64,000 nucleotides of DNA from Candidatus Heimdallarchaeota archaeon (GTDB lineage: Archaea > Asgardarchaeota > Heimdallarchaeia > JABLTI01). The first letter of the stretch is position 1; every line of letters begins with the position of its first letter. The stretch covers positions 1 through 64,000 of the forward strand of contig JABCTZ010000022.1 of the NCBI GenBank assembly GCA_018238155.1. The letters run 5' to 3'. Positions 1 to 9,034 of the stretch are shown piece after piece. The notes beneath the pieces are model-generated. The model had not been told where the DNA came from and made no database searches. It saw only the letters and a program-made list of their open reading frames with translations. Both the position numbers and the translations under genes were made by a program.

Positions 1-2304
1 ATCAGTGGGATCAGTTTGATGTGTGTTCACTTCAGCACCATCGAGAAGACCATCGGCATCTGTATCTAAATCAGTGGGATCAGTTTGATATGTGTTCACT
101 TCAGCACCATCAAGAAGACCATCGGCATCGGTATCTGGATCGTTTGGGTCACAACCATTTGTGTACTCAGCGCCATCTAATAATGCATCGTTGTCAGAGT
201 CATCATCATTTGGATCGGTTATATATCCATCATCACCAGTTACAACTTCTTCGCCATCAAGGAGACCATCATCATCCGAGTCAGAGTCATTGGGGTCAGT
301 TTCAAAAAGTACTTTCTCATAATAATCCGATATTAAATCATCATCCGTATCAAAATCAAAAATCTCCAATCCATCACTACCATCTGCAACATAAGAAAGA
401 TTATTGCTTATTATAACATCTTGAGCTAATCCGTGGTCAAATATCGCACCAATAATAGATGGAGCTGTCACATCCGAGATATTTATACTAATTAATCCAT
501 CTGAGCTGGCTGCAACATATGCGTATTTTCCACTAATTGCAATACTCTCACAATTACTAATCGTAGAAATTGAAGATATTTTCTGGGGGTTTGTTTTATC
601 TGATACATTAATTATGTTAAATCCCAAACCATTTAGAGCATCACCAAGAAAAGCATAATCTCCAACCACTTGTATATTTTCAGCTTTTAAAGACGTCAAA
701 TTCCATTGACCTACTTCAATTGGACTTTGAATATTTGTTATGTTGATGATTTCTAATCCATCAGCATTGTCAGCAATAAATGCAAAATCATCTTCAATGC
801 ATATGTCAAATGCGTTCCCACCATCAAATAATTTTACCACCTCAAAAGGAGCAGTTTTATCAGTAATATTTAAAATAACAAGACCATTTAGACCTGCTGC
901 AGCAAAAACGAAATCATCTTTTATAGCAATATTGTATATGTTTTCTCCATTATTATAAGTAGCAATTTCTTCAGGATTTGAACTATTGGTAATATCTACA
1001 ATTTTAATGCCATTATTTAAGCAACTAAGATATGCATAATTTCCTTCGATACAAACTGCTAAAACATTGAAATCACCAGAAAATCGCCCAAGAATAGAAG
1101 GATTCGCTTTGTCACTTGAATCTATAACAATTAAACCATCAAATCCATTGGCTATGTATGTAATATCACTAACTACAGCAACACCTTTGGCGTCTCCTCC
1201 TTCAGATAATTTGCTTATCATAAAAGGACTTCCTTTATTTGAGATGTCCACAAGCTCTAAACCCATGTCAGCATCCGATAAATAAGTAACATTGTTGACC
1301 ATATCAAAAGCAACAATGGACCCCCCATTATCAAAATGCCCAACACGATTTGGTTCTATTTTGCTAGTAATATTGATAATATGCAAACCATCACTCATTG
1401 AAGTTGCAAAGGTATGATTACCTACCACCTTAACATTTGTGAGTGTTTTTGATTCGTTAAACAAGCCAATTTTGTTAAGGGTGTAATCATTTGATCTATT
1501 ATAGATATTTAAACCAATATTATTAGAGACTACAAAGACAAAATAATCTTGAACTGTTGAACTATAGACGTGTCCTCCAGTAAGGACTGTGCGTACAATT
1601 TTTGGAACCGCTTTATCAGAGATATTAAGAACAACTAAACCATTATCACCATCTGCTAATAGAGCATAATCGCCATCGATAGTTATACTATTTGAATTTC
1701 CACCATAAAAAGCTTCAAATACTTGAACTGGGTTCGAATTATCTGAGACATCAATAATCCTCAAGCCCTCATCTAAAAGAGTTACATAGAGAAGATCATC
1801 GACTTTTGTTATACTGGTTGTATGACCAGCTAAATTTATGGACTGAATAGGATATGGATTTGTTTTCTCTGCGATATTAATTATCCATAAATTTTCATCA
1901 CTACATCCAAGATAAGCATATTCATCATCTACAACCACTTTTAAAGCATCTGTATTGTCAGATAGTTGACTTAGAAGATTTGGTGAAGATGAATTTTCTA
2001 CATCAACAATTACTAAACCTCCTCCATCCAAAAATGTTAGATAAGCAAATCCATCAACTACAGCAACATCATTTATTTTCCCATAATTCATATCATATTG
2101 ACCTATTTCAACTGAGAAATCACCTACAGATTTTGTACTGAATGGATCAGTAATAAATGGCTGTTCCATTGTTATTTCCATTTCACAAGAAGATATCTTT
2201 GATAGAGGAAAATTATTTTGACTATAGTTGGAAATACAAAAGAGAGTAATTAATCCAATTGAGAAGAAAATTAGCTTAGAGTGTTTAATCGCTTTGTTTA
2301 ACAT
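1..2304 (-). CDS. Secreted LVIVD-repeat / thrombospondin type 3 surface protein (partial)
   Basis: A continuous reading frame of 768 codons runs off the left edge with no stop, so the C-terminus is missing. The ATG at 2304 is followed by a Lys-rich start and a hydrophobic stretch (residues about 10-25) that looks like a signal peptide. From about residue 60 to 640 there are many repeats of roughly 42 residues of the LVIVD type (for example GLVIVDVENSSSPNLLSQL and GLEIINITNIQSPIEVGQW), which form bacterial and archaeal surface beta-propellers. The last 130 residues are Asp-rich calcium-binding thrombospondin type 3-like repeats (DPNDSDSDDDGLLDGEEV). Two of these (1-110) are nearly identical at DNA level. 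It is probably an exported adhesion or envelope protein. A shorter, broken relative lies at 15.5 kb. Confidence 0.85.
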   Translation of the reverse strand, partial: MLNKAIKHSKLIFFSIGLITLFCISNYSQNNFPLSKISSCEMEITMEQPFITDPFSTKSVGDFSVEIGQYDMNYGKINDVAVVDGFAYLTFLDGGGLVIVDVENSSSPNLLSQLSDNTDALKVVVDDEYAYLGCSDENLWIINIAEKTNPYPIQSINLAGHTTSITKVDDLLYVTLLDEGLRIIDVSDNSNPVQVFEAFYGGNSNSITIDGDYALLADGDNGLVVLNISDKAVPKIVRTVLTGGHVYSSTVQDYFVFVVSNNIGLNIYNRSNDYTLNKIGLFNESKTLTNVKVVGNHTFATSMSDGLHIINITSKIEPNRVGHFDNGGSIVAFDMVNNVTYLSDADMGLELVDISNKGSPFMISKLSEGGDAKGVAVVSDITYIANGFDGLIVIDSSDKANPSILGRFSGDFNVLAVCIEGNYAYLSCLNNGIKIVDITNSSNPEEIATYNNGENIYNIAIKDDFVFAAAGLNGLVILNITDKTAPFEVVKLFDGGNAFDICIEDDFAFIADNADGLEIINITNIQSPIEVGQWNLTSLKAENIQVVGDYAFLGDALNGLGFNIINVSDKTNPQKISSISTISNCESIAISGKYAYVAASSDGLISINISDVTAPSIIGAIFDHGLAQDVIISNNLSYVADGSDGLEIFDFDTDDDLISDYYEKVLFETDPNDSDSDDDGLLDGEEVVTGDDGYITDPNDDDSDNDALLDGAEYTNGCDPNDPDTDADGLLDGAEVNTYQTDPTDLDTDADGLLDGAEVNTHQTDPTD

Positions 2305-2488
2305 TATTTGTAACCTCTCAGAAAGTTTGAAGATGTTGATAACTAATTTAGTAACTTTAAGTTATTTAATACTTACTAGATTGTTATGGTATTTTCTTCC
2401 AAAATTGTCAAAAGGAGAGATAATTGAAAAACAGAAAGTCTACTTGATTACTCTTTTCATAATAGAATGGTTTTTTTATCTTAAATTT

Positions 2489-2836
2489 CTAAAACAAGTT
2501 CTCTCGAAATTTCTCAATCGCTTTATCAATGAAAATTTCTTCGACATCTAAACTAGTAATCTTTTTTGTTTTCAATAGGAATTCTAAAACGTAATTGAAA
2601 GCATCTAAAAGCAAACTTTTAACTTCTCTTTGGGAAACTTTGGCATCATGCATAGTTAATAGAAATGATTTCCATAGCTCTTGTTCAATTTCAAGAACGG
2701 TAGGATTATACGAGAGAATATATGAAGTTGTTTTTTGCCAAACATATCGTAGATTAGAACGAATTTCGCGTTCTATTCTCGTAGTTTCCTCATGTGAAAC
2801 GTGAAATATATTTGTTGGTTTTTTATCCTTGACCAT
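2489..2836 (-). CDS. Hypothetical helical protein, 115 aa
   Basis: I do not recognise this protein. It is short, charged and apparently all-helical, with an N-terminal segment (NIFHVSHEETTRIEREIRS) followed by amphipathic helices and no cysteines or membrane segment. It ends in TAG. A TATA-like element (TTTAAATATCC on the minus strand, about 2890-2900) lies some 55 bases upstream, so it could be transcribed alone. It sits between the left-edge surface protein and the prenyl synthase gene, all on the same strand but with gaps of 180 and 117 bases, so operon membership is doubtful. Confidence 0.6.
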   Translation of the reverse strand: MVKDKKPTNIFHVSHEETTRIEREIRSNLRYVWQKTTSYILSYNPTVLEIEQELWKSFLLTMHDAKVSQREVKSLLLDAFNYVLEFLLKTKKITSLDVEEIFIDKAIEKFRENLF

Positions 2837-2953
2837 AGTTCAACCTCTTACAAAACAATCTATTCAAATATTGATAAGAAGTAGAAAAAAGGATATTTAA
2901 ACCTAGAAGGATTAAATGAATTAACGGTTAAGATTATCTTTTTTAATAGAAAA

Positions 2954-4042
2954 TCACTTGCTTCGGCTCTCAAGATAATTTGAGAGTGCAACTAATTTCA
3001 TTTTTGCCTCTTCAATAAAAGGTGGTTCTGCAGTTTCTAACGAAGCAATTGCTTCATCAGTTGATTTCTTAACTAAATTCTTTGAACTTTCTAAGGCACC
3101 AGTTTCTCGATAGATATTCTTGACATCCTTTAGCTCATCCTCAGAGATATTTTCTTTACCCATTAATTTTGTAAGGCATTTCCTTTGTTTTGGGGTTGCG
3201 TTCTTCATTGCAAATATACGCAAAATTGTTTGCTTGTTTTCACGAATATCCCCACCAACAGGTTTGCCTAACTTCTCTACATCACCAAAAATGCCAAGTA
3301 TGTCATCTTGAATTTGAAATGCTTTGCCAATACCTACACAATACCCTATTAGGGCATTTGTTTGGGATTCTGTACCCTTTCCAAGAATAGCTCCAATTTC
3401 AACTGCTTTTCTGATCAAAGCACCGGTTTTCAAATAAACCATTTTCTCATAGTCTTTCTCGGTGCTTTCAGAGAGAATTGTATCACCAGTTTCAATGATT
3501 ACCCCATCAATAACATCTCGAAACGCTTCGGAGAAAGCGTGAAGGGCTTTAATAGAATATTCCGCAGGAAATCCACTTTGGATAATACTCTCAATTGCAA
3601 ATGGAAAGCATAAATCTCCTGCAAATATGGAGATAGCTTCTCCAAAATCTTGTGCTTTTATTGGAGAATTGCTTTTCTTCTCTTTGTAGAGATTTCTAAA
3701 AATTACGTGGTAAGATGGTTTTCCTCTACGTGTTTCATCTTTATCGATAACATCATCATGTAAAAGGGAACCATTATGAAGTAGCTCAATTGCTAGTGAA
3801 GCTCGAATAATATTTCCATCAGCAGGATTACCTCCTACAGCATCAAATGCGGTTGTAACTAGAAAAGACCGAATCCTTTTCCCGCCATTATTCAAATAAT
3901 CAACAAATTCCCGATAGAAAACATCCCCAAAAGCTCCTAAATCTATTTTATTCACACCTTGTTCTTTAAACATTGCTTGAAGCTCATCATCGACTTTCTG
4001 AATGTTTTCCAAAAGGGCAAGTTTTATATCCATCAAAATCAC
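2954..4042 (-). CDS. idsA: Polyprenyl (geranylgeranyl) diphosphate synthase
   Basis: Trans-prenyltransferase that condenses isopentenyl diphosphate with allylic diphosphates to make the C20 chain of archaeal ether lipids. Both catalytic Asp motifs are present: LLHDDVIDKDETRRGKPS (first, DDxxD, near residue 100) and FQIQDDILGIFGD (second, near residue 245). The GGKRIRS and KPVGGDIRE signatures are also there. At 362 residues it is somewhat longer than typical IdsA (about 320-350) because of an N-terminal helix and an insertion around KEKKSNSPIKA. The start may be the fourth codon (MDIKLALL) rather than the first. The chain length of the product cannot be decided from sequence alone. Confidence 0.93.
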   Translation of the reverse strand: MILMDIKLALLENIQKVDDELQAMFKEQGVNKIDLGAFGDVFYREFVDYLNNGGKRIRSFLVTTAFDAVGGNPADGNIIRASLAIELLHNGSLLHDDVIDKDETRRGKPSYHVIFRNLYKEKKSNSPIKAQDFGEAISIFAGDLCFPFAIESIIQSGFPAEYSIKALHAFSEAFRDVIDGVIIETGDTILSESTEKDYEKMVYLKTGALIRKAVEIGAILGKGTESQTNALIGYCVGIGKAFQIQDDILGIFGDVEKLGKPVGGDIRENKQTILRIFAMKNATPKQRKCLTKLMGKENISEDELKDVKNIYRETGALESSKNLVKKSTDEAIASLETAEPPFIEEAKMKLVALSNYLESRSK

Positions 4043-4155
4043 AAAAGGAAGTTCTAACTTTAATCTAATTCCAAGATTTACTCATTACTTTTAACAATTA
4101 CGATAGGAAAAGAATAAATGAAGGAAAGTAAAGTAAAAGGATTAGGTGAACCGGT

Positions 4156-4848
4156 TTGAGCTATCCATTGATCTTTGCACACAGAGGAGCATCAAAAAGA
4201 GCACCAGAAAACACTTTGAAAGCTTTTAATCAGGGGATTAAAGAAGGAGCTAATGGAATAGAGCTTGATATTAGAATAACTTCAGATAAAGAAATTGTAG
4301 TTATCCATGATGAAACAATAGACCGAACATCAAATAGCTCAGGGAAAGTGAATGCTTTAACTTTGCAAGAACTACTAAAATATGATTTTGGTGAAGGAGA
4401 GAAAATACCAACACTAAAACAAGTATTGAAAAAATTTGGCAATAGATGTTGGTTGAATATAGAAATAAAAGAAGAAGGGTTCGAACAAATTTTAGTAGAG
4501 TTGTTAAAAGAACAACAAATAATAGAAAAAATCGTTATTTCTTCATTCTTAATTCCAACATTGATTAAAATAAAAGAACTTGCTCCGGAAATCCAAACAG
4601 GTTATCTCTATAATTTTAATCTTGATGATTTAGATGGTTTATTGGAAGAAGTAATTATTAATGGAATTCACCCGGAAAAGGGAACAATAACAAAAAAGAC
4701 CATTCAAGATGCTCATCGGAAAGATCTAGTCATACGAGCATGGACAGTAGATGACCCAAAAATAGCTAAAAAATTAGCCGAAAGCGGAATAGATGGAATA
4801 ATTACCAATGATCCAAAAAGAATTATTACTGCTTTATCCAAAAAGTAG
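4156..4848 (+). CDS. ugpQ: Glycerophosphodiester phosphodiesterase
   Basis: TIM-barrel GDPD-family enzyme, 230 residues, hydrolysing glycerophosphodiesters to glycerol phosphate and an alcohol. The N-terminal metal and catalytic motifs are intact: FAHRGASKRAPENT (catalytic His and Arg), GIELDIRITSDKEIVVIHDE (metal Glu/Asp and second His). The C-terminal VIRAWTVDDPKIAKKLAESG and DGIITNDPK motifs close the barrel. No signal peptide is seen, so it is cytoplasmic. It starts with TTG at 4156, since TTG-AGC-TAT leads directly into the conserved strand. It may act in phospholipid turnover; the prenyl synthase is its divergent neighbour, 113 bases away. Confidence 0.92.
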   Translation: MSYPLIFAHRGASKRAPENTLKAFNQGIKEGANGIELDIRITSDKEIVVIHDETIDRTSNSSGKVNALTLQELLKYDFGEGEKIPTLKQVLKKFGNRCWLNIEIKEEGFEQILVELLKEQQIIEKIVISSFLIPTLIKIKELAPEIQTGYLYNFNLDDLDGLLEEVIINGIHPEKGTITKKTIQDAHRKDLVIRAWTVDDPKIAKKLAESGIDGIITNDPKRIITALSKK

Positions 4849-4955
4849 TTAAGAAATGAATGCTTAAGGGAAAGATAAAAATGCAAAAAGATTGTATTTA
4901 AGTGTAACAGTAAAATAAATAACAGTAAACATCAATTTGTTAGCTGGGTTAAAAA

Positions 4956-5414
4956 ATGGAAGATATAGAATCAATTCTTTCGGACTTCTCACAATCAACA
5001 GGCGTAAATACCATTGTGGTAGCTTCAAGATCAGGAATTCCTATTCAAACATTTACCGCTGAAGAATCAGAAGATGTAGAAGAAGCACTAAGTGCAGCTG
5101 CATCAGGTATCATTCATATTTCGGAATATGTTTCGGATTTGCTCAATTTTGGAGGAGTAAGAGACATCCAAATCAATGTCCCTGGAGATAAACACATCGT
5201 AGCTGTGAGTGCAGGAAAAAATGCTTTAGTAATGGCGGTATTGGAAGGAGAAGCATATGTTTCACAAGCAATAACTTTAGTATTTATTGCACAAAAAATA
5301 GAACGAATTTTAGCTAAAAATCCAAATCTCCTACCACCTGGTGATAAATACATACCAGACTATGAAGAAGAGTTTGATGAAAATCTTGAAATCCCGGATA
5401 TCCCCGAAGATTAA
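4956..5414 (+). CDS. Roadblock/LC7 domain protein
   Basis: A 152-residue protein whose first 120 residues form one Roadblock/LC7 domain: helix MEDIESILSDFSQ, strand NTIVVASRSGIPIQTF, central helix EEALSAAASGIIHISEYV, then strands DIQINVPGDKHIVAVSAG and the helix SQAITLVFIAQKIERIL. The C-terminal 30 residues are acidic and Pro-rich, probably disordered. Roadblock proteins dimerise and regulate small Ras/Arf/Gtr-type GTPases, and Asgard archaea encode many of them. No GTPase is adjacent here; the nearest in the window is the Arf-like gene at 58.3 kb. A TATA-like TATTTAAG lies near 4895. Confidence 0.88.
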   Translation: MEDIESILSDFSQSTGVNTIVVASRSGIPIQTFTAEESEDVEEALSAAASGIIHISEYVSDLLNFGGVRDIQINVPGDKHIVAVSAGKNALVMAVLEGEAYVSQAITLVFIAQKIERILAKNPNLLPPGDKYIPDYEEEFDENLEIPDIPED

Positions 5415-5459
5415 GAAAAAAATGCTTTGGTTAATTTAGTATGCATCTCGATCAGACAA

Positions 5460-5726
5460 TCATTTCTTTATAGGTAAACCAGTTTGAGGGAAAATCTCTA
5501 CAAATTCTTCAAACTCACAAGACTCACAATAAACCAATGCTTCACATTGCACATTACATTTTTCTGAGCAAATTTCAGGATTGACAATGTTTCCTTCCCC
5601 AAAGGGGCAATCTAAATAGAAACTTAAACTAGCTTTACATTTAGGGCATGGAGAAAGGTTCAGCAAAACTTTAGCTTGTACCGTTTCAATTTTTACTTTT
5701 TGAATTATTCGTCTGTTCATCTGCAT
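5460..5726 (-). CDS. Small cysteine-rich zinc-ribbon-like protein
   Basis: An 88-residue protein with nine cysteines. The visible pattern is CPKC near residue 27, an isolated Cys in LDCPFGEG, then CSEKCNVQC and CESC towards the C-terminus, which suggests one or two structural zinc sites. The family is not recognised and the role is unknown. It may start at the first ATG (MQMNRR) or the second two codons later. A good archaeal TATA element sits 36-46 bases upstream, implying a short leader. It is transcribed convergently to the Roadblock gene, whose stop is about 45 bases away. Confidence 0.65.
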   Translation of the reverse strand: MQMNRRIIQKVKIETVQAKVLLNLSPCPKCKASLSFYLDCPFGEGNIVNPEICSEKCNVQCEALVYCESCEFEEFVEIFPQTGLPIKK

Positions 5727-5760
5727 ACATACACGTTCCCTAGTAAAGATACTAGTAAAA

Positions 5761-5772
5761 GGTTATATAAAA
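5761..5772 (-). promoter_or_regulatory. TATA box for the zinc-ribbon gene
   Basis: On the minus strand the sequence TTTTTATATAACC lies about 40 bases upstream of the ATG at 5726. This spacing fits an archaeal TATA box centred near -27 with a leader of about 12-15 bases. No experimental support; based only on position and composition. Confidence 0.4.
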
Positions 5773-5963
5773 AGTCGAGACTGATTGCTGAAAGTATTAG
5801 CAATCCACTCTTTTCAAGTAAGTTTAATAGGACAATGTTCAACTAGGGTTCACTGAAAGTATTATCATACTTAATTTAAATAGAAAAAGCAACAATTTTC
5901 AACAAATTAAGATTAATTATTTAAATGGTAATATTGTCTAAGTAAGTTGAAGAAGGTCTAATA

Positions 5964-6617
5964 TTGAACACAAAAAAATTCGAAGACTCAATGCAAAAAA
6001 TTAAAACGGTTTTAGAAGAAGAAAATAGGGCAAGGGAAGCAGTAATACAAAAACAAAGAAAAACGATTAGAATTTGTAGTGAAGCGATCAAATCAATACA
6101 CAGAAAAGAATTTGAGAAAGCAGATGAAAAAATAGCTGAAGCAAGAACAATGCTTAACGAAATGTTAACTCAAGTAAGTGGGATAAAAAGCCTTGAATGC
6201 TGGAGAGGGCTGACAGATGCAAAACAAGAACTCGGAGAAGCGATGTTTATTAGCTCTATTGTTCGAAATGATACCATACCATCAGTTGAAGAATGTGACA
6301 TCAATTTCTCAAGCTATATGCTAGCAGCAAGTGATACAATAGGGGAACTAAGAAGATATTTAATGGATTCATTAAGAACAAGAGATTTTGAGAATGCACA
6401 AAGAGCATTTGACTACATGGATTATCTGTATTCAGAGCTAATGACTGTTGATTATACAAAAATGTTGGTTGGACCACTAAGACCAAAAGTAGATACTGCA
6501 CGAAATTTAGTAAATAGAAGTAGAAATGATCTAATTAATGCAATGCAAGCATATGAATTATCGCAGTCAATGACAAAACTAGCAGAGAAATTAGATGACT
6601 TTAAGAAAAAAACTTAA
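5964..6617 (+). CDS. Translin family nucleic-acid-binding protein
   Basis: A 217-residue all-helical protein matching the archaeal translin/TRAX family: N-terminal REAVIQKQRKTIRICSEAIKSIHR, central AKQELGEAMFISSIV, the family hallmark TIGELRRYLMDSLR, and C-terminal RPKVDTARNLVNRSRNDLI. Translins form octameric barrels that bind single-stranded nucleic acid; with TRAX they make the eukaryotic C3PO RNase. Whether this copy is catalytic cannot be judged. The start is TTG at 5964, preceded by AGAAGGTC as a possible ribosome binding site; the first internal ATG would remove the start of helix one. A TATTTAAAT element near 5918 fits as promoter. Confidence 0.85.
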   Translation: MNTKKFEDSMQKIKTVLEEENRAREAVIQKQRKTIRICSEAIKSIHRKEFEKADEKIAEARTMLNEMLTQVSGIKSLECWRGLTDAKQELGEAMFISSIVRNDTIPSVEECDINFSSYMLAASDTIGELRRYLMDSLRTRDFENAQRAFDYMDYLYSELMTVDYTKMLVGPLRPKVDTARNLVNRSRNDLINAMQAYELSQSMTKLAEKLDDFKKKT

Positions 6618-6750
6618 CTATTTCTGAACGTCAAACAATTTATTTCATTCTTTTTTTTTGAGGAAATTAGAGCTTGGAATAAAAAGCAACTCAAAACATC
6701 TATCTAAGAGAATTACATATATACTTCAAATATATGTACAGTAGTAATTT

Positions 6751-6780
6751 TCATTATATAGAACAAACTGTATAGGAGAG
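6751..6780 (+). promoter_or_regulatory. TATA-like element and strong Shine-Dalgarno before the 444-aa gene
   Basis: ATTATATAG at about 6753 is followed by TAGGAGAGG at 6772-6780, nine bases before the ATG at 6790. The strong ribosome binding site fixes that start. The TATA element lies so near it that the leader must be very short, or another TATA upstream (ATATATACTT near 6718) is used. Confidence 0.4.
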
Positions 6781-6789
6781 GTTTCAAAT

Positions 6790-8124
6790 ATGAGTGAAAA
6801 CATAGACTGCAACCTTAGTATTGGTGTAACAGATGCAGGAAGTCTTGGACAAGATATACAAGTTGGTATGTTATCAATCGAAAAAGAGAATGAAATCAGT
6901 TTATTGGTTAATAATCTTCTTTTTTCGGATCACATAATAAGTGTATGCCCTCCAACAAACTTAAATGATAATAAACCTGAAATGAAGAAAGAAATATCAC
7001 AAAAATATCTCTCAAAAATGATTAGAAACAGAGCAGCAAAAATAGCTCTTTTCCAAATTCAGCCTTTAGAACAATTTAAGCTGTTGCAAGAGATATCAGT
7101 TTTAGAAGGACAAAGATTGCATGAAATTGGAAAGGCAATTGATTCGTCAAATTATAATTATATTGGTAAATCGCTACAACTACGATATCAATATCCAAAG
7201 GCATACGTTGATACGTTAATAAAATCGGTTTTACAATATATGGCCTTAAATTGGTTCATAAAAGAAAATAACTGTGGTTATGCACAATTATTCAAAGAAA
7301 ACATTAACAATGAAAGAAAAATGGCTATGCATATCATTGTAAATGGTGGAGCACATAATAGTTCGTATCAAGATTTACTAAATGATAATTTGAAGAATTT
7401 GTGGACAGCAATAAAAACAAAGGAATCATCAAAATTTTACTGGAATTTGATGGTAGCAACTCATGGAATTCAAAATGCATGCAACTATTATCCAGTAGTA
7501 TCCAGTATTGATTATATGGCAAAGAAGATTAATTCAAACTTAGATAATTTCATCTATTCAAGTGATACCTTCAAAGAGGTAACTGCAGAAGAAATCATCG
7601 AACAAAAAGACCATGTAGGTAAATCGCTATTGGAAGTTTTACACGAATCATATCTGAATAGAACAGGGTCAACGTTCAGACCGCCAAAATTATGGCGAAT
7701 AGGCGACTTTAGCGACCTAGGAGAATATGAACTCACTTTACCATATCTCATGTTACAAAAATCGATCCAGGAGAAAAAAATAACTGCAAGAGAAGTAGAG
7801 GATAACGTAGAAAATATTCAACGATTTTACTCGTACAATAATCCACTAGAAAGAGATGCTTTTCTTGTTGGAAAGATAGAAAAGAAAGACAAAGAAAAAA
7901 TCAATGCTCTGAAAGAGGTTGGTATACAAGGTCTAACTATTATTGATGAAGACTTAGTAGAGGAATACCGACTACTATTGAACAATATTGCAAATTATGT
8001 GCAACAAGATGAATGTATCATTACAAATGAAGACCAAAAAACAGTGCTAGAGAAAATAGCTGCAATAGAGAAAAAAGATTTCAAAAAAATAACCAAAATA
8101 AAAATGCCAAGCAATATACTCTAA
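6790..8124 (+). CDS. Protein of unknown function, 444 aa
   Basis: I do not recognise this protein. It is soluble, with no signal or membrane segment. The N-terminal 60 residues look like a beta-rich start (NLSIGVTDAGSLGQDIQVG), and the rest is predominantly helical. Residues about 280-310 hold a conserved-looking patch (SYLNRTGSTFRPPKLWRIGDFSDLG) that could be a functional site. The C-terminal 100 residues are Lys/Glu-rich. Start is fixed by a strong Shine-Dalgarno sequence. It stands alone between the translin gene and the nucleotidylyltransferase gene on the other strand. No function is proposed. Confidence 0.75.
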   Translation: MSENIDCNLSIGVTDAGSLGQDIQVGMLSIEKENEISLLVNNLLFSDHIISVCPPTNLNDNKPEMKKEISQKYLSKMIRNRAAKIALFQIQPLEQFKLLQEISVLEGQRLHEIGKAIDSSNYNYIGKSLQLRYQYPKAYVDTLIKSVLQYMALNWFIKENNCGYAQLFKENINNERKMAMHIIVNGGAHNSSYQDLLNDNLKNLWTAIKTKESSKFYWNLMVATHGIQNACNYYPVVSSIDYMAKKINSNLDNFIYSSDTFKEVTAEEIIEQKDHVGKSLLEVLHESYLNRTGSTFRPPKLWRIGDFSDLGEYELTLPYLMLQKSIQEKKITAREVEDNVENIQRFYSYNNPLERDAFLVGKIEKKDKEKINALKEVGIQGLTIIDEDLVEEYRLLLNNIANYVQQDECIITNEDQKTVLEKIAAIEKKDFKKITKIKMPSNIL

Positions 8125-8176
8125 ACAGAGGAAATGAGAAAGCTACAAGAACAAGTAGAGAAGTGATTCTTTGTAG

Positions 8177-8697
8177 CTATTTATTATTTTTATCAGTAAC
8201 CATTTCTAAAACTTTATTGCGAACTTCAGAGGAGCTAATTAGATCACCACTCTCGAATTTTGGCAAACGGCACAATTGAATGTTTAAATTGTTTTCTTTA
8301 ATGAAATTTTGAAGCGGCTGGTCATTTTTGACTTGATCGTAACCAAGGACAATATAATCAGGATTTATATCAAGAATAACATCGAAGTGCTTGCTCCCTT
8401 CATTACCTAACCGAGCAAAATCAACGACGCGAAGACCACTGAGAAGACGCAATCGCTCAAGTTCATGAAAAATGGGCTTATGACCTTTGATGCGCTCAAT
8501 AGAACTATCGCAAGCAAGAACAACAACAAGCTGACATTCAGGGCAATTGGCGGTCTTACGAGCTTCCAATAAGAAACGTAAATGAGCAGGATGAATAATA
8601 TCAAAGGTACCAAAAACTAATACTCGCTTCTGATTCTTTTGAAGAGGAGGTGGAGAAACAAAATACTGTCCTTCATCGAAAGAATCATTATCATCAT
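8177..8697 (-). CDS. Cytidylyltransferase-like nucleotidyltransferase, apparent frameshift near the start
   Basis: The frame ending at 8177 encodes a nucleotidylyltransferase of the TagD/RibL (FAD synthetase-like) HxGH superfamily. The signature VFGTFDIIHPAHLRFLLEA is read at about 8561-8619, followed by LVVVLACDSS, PDYIVLGYDQ and the C-terminal SSSEVRNKVLEM. That frame has no ATG, GTG or TTG upstream of the signature. The only plausible starts (ATG at 8697, 8694, 8688 or 8676) are in another frame. One extra base in the TTTT run near 8660 would join MKDSIFVSPPPLQ to the signature. So this is either a sequencing deletion, a real frameshift, or a non-standard start. The family makes FAD, CDP-glycerol or similar; the substrate here is unknown. 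Confidence 0.7.
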
Positions 8698-8808
8698 TAC
8701 AAGTCGTCGTTAGTACCTCCGTTATTAAATTTCATAACGATATCTAAAACAATATCACTTTTATTTCTATTGTTAGAAAATAGGGCAGAAAAATAAAAGA
8801 GAGAAGTG

Positions 8809-8833
8809 AAATGAGGCCGTAGGGGAATTTGAA
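8809..8833 (-). repeat. Degenerate tRNA-Lys 3' fragment, copy A
   Basis: The 25 bases (AATGAGGCCGTAGGGGAATT then TGAA) match the 3' end of the tRNA-Lys gene at 14.02 kb with only a few differences and then diverge inside the T-arm. It is the outermost and most decayed of six copies, all in the same orientation, and marks the far edge of cassette 1. Confidence 0.6.
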
Positions 8834-9034
8834 GTAGGATAAATAAAAAAATAGAAAAAAAAATTGGTGAAAGGATTGGAAACGAGAAGAGTGACCTTCC
8901 TACACCAGACTTCTAAACCTTTATGAAGAAGTGTGTACCTAAACTTCTATTTTTATTCATAATTTTTGTTCTAAACAGATTTATTACCTAGAAAATAAAT
9001 AGTAAATGAAAAGAATTAGAGCTAAGTGGATAGT

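Noticed and set aside
21..1285. Short plus-strand reading frames rich in His, Gln or Ser at the left edge
   Set aside because: They are shadows of the minus-strand surface protein gene, whose repeats give low-complexity sequence in other frames.
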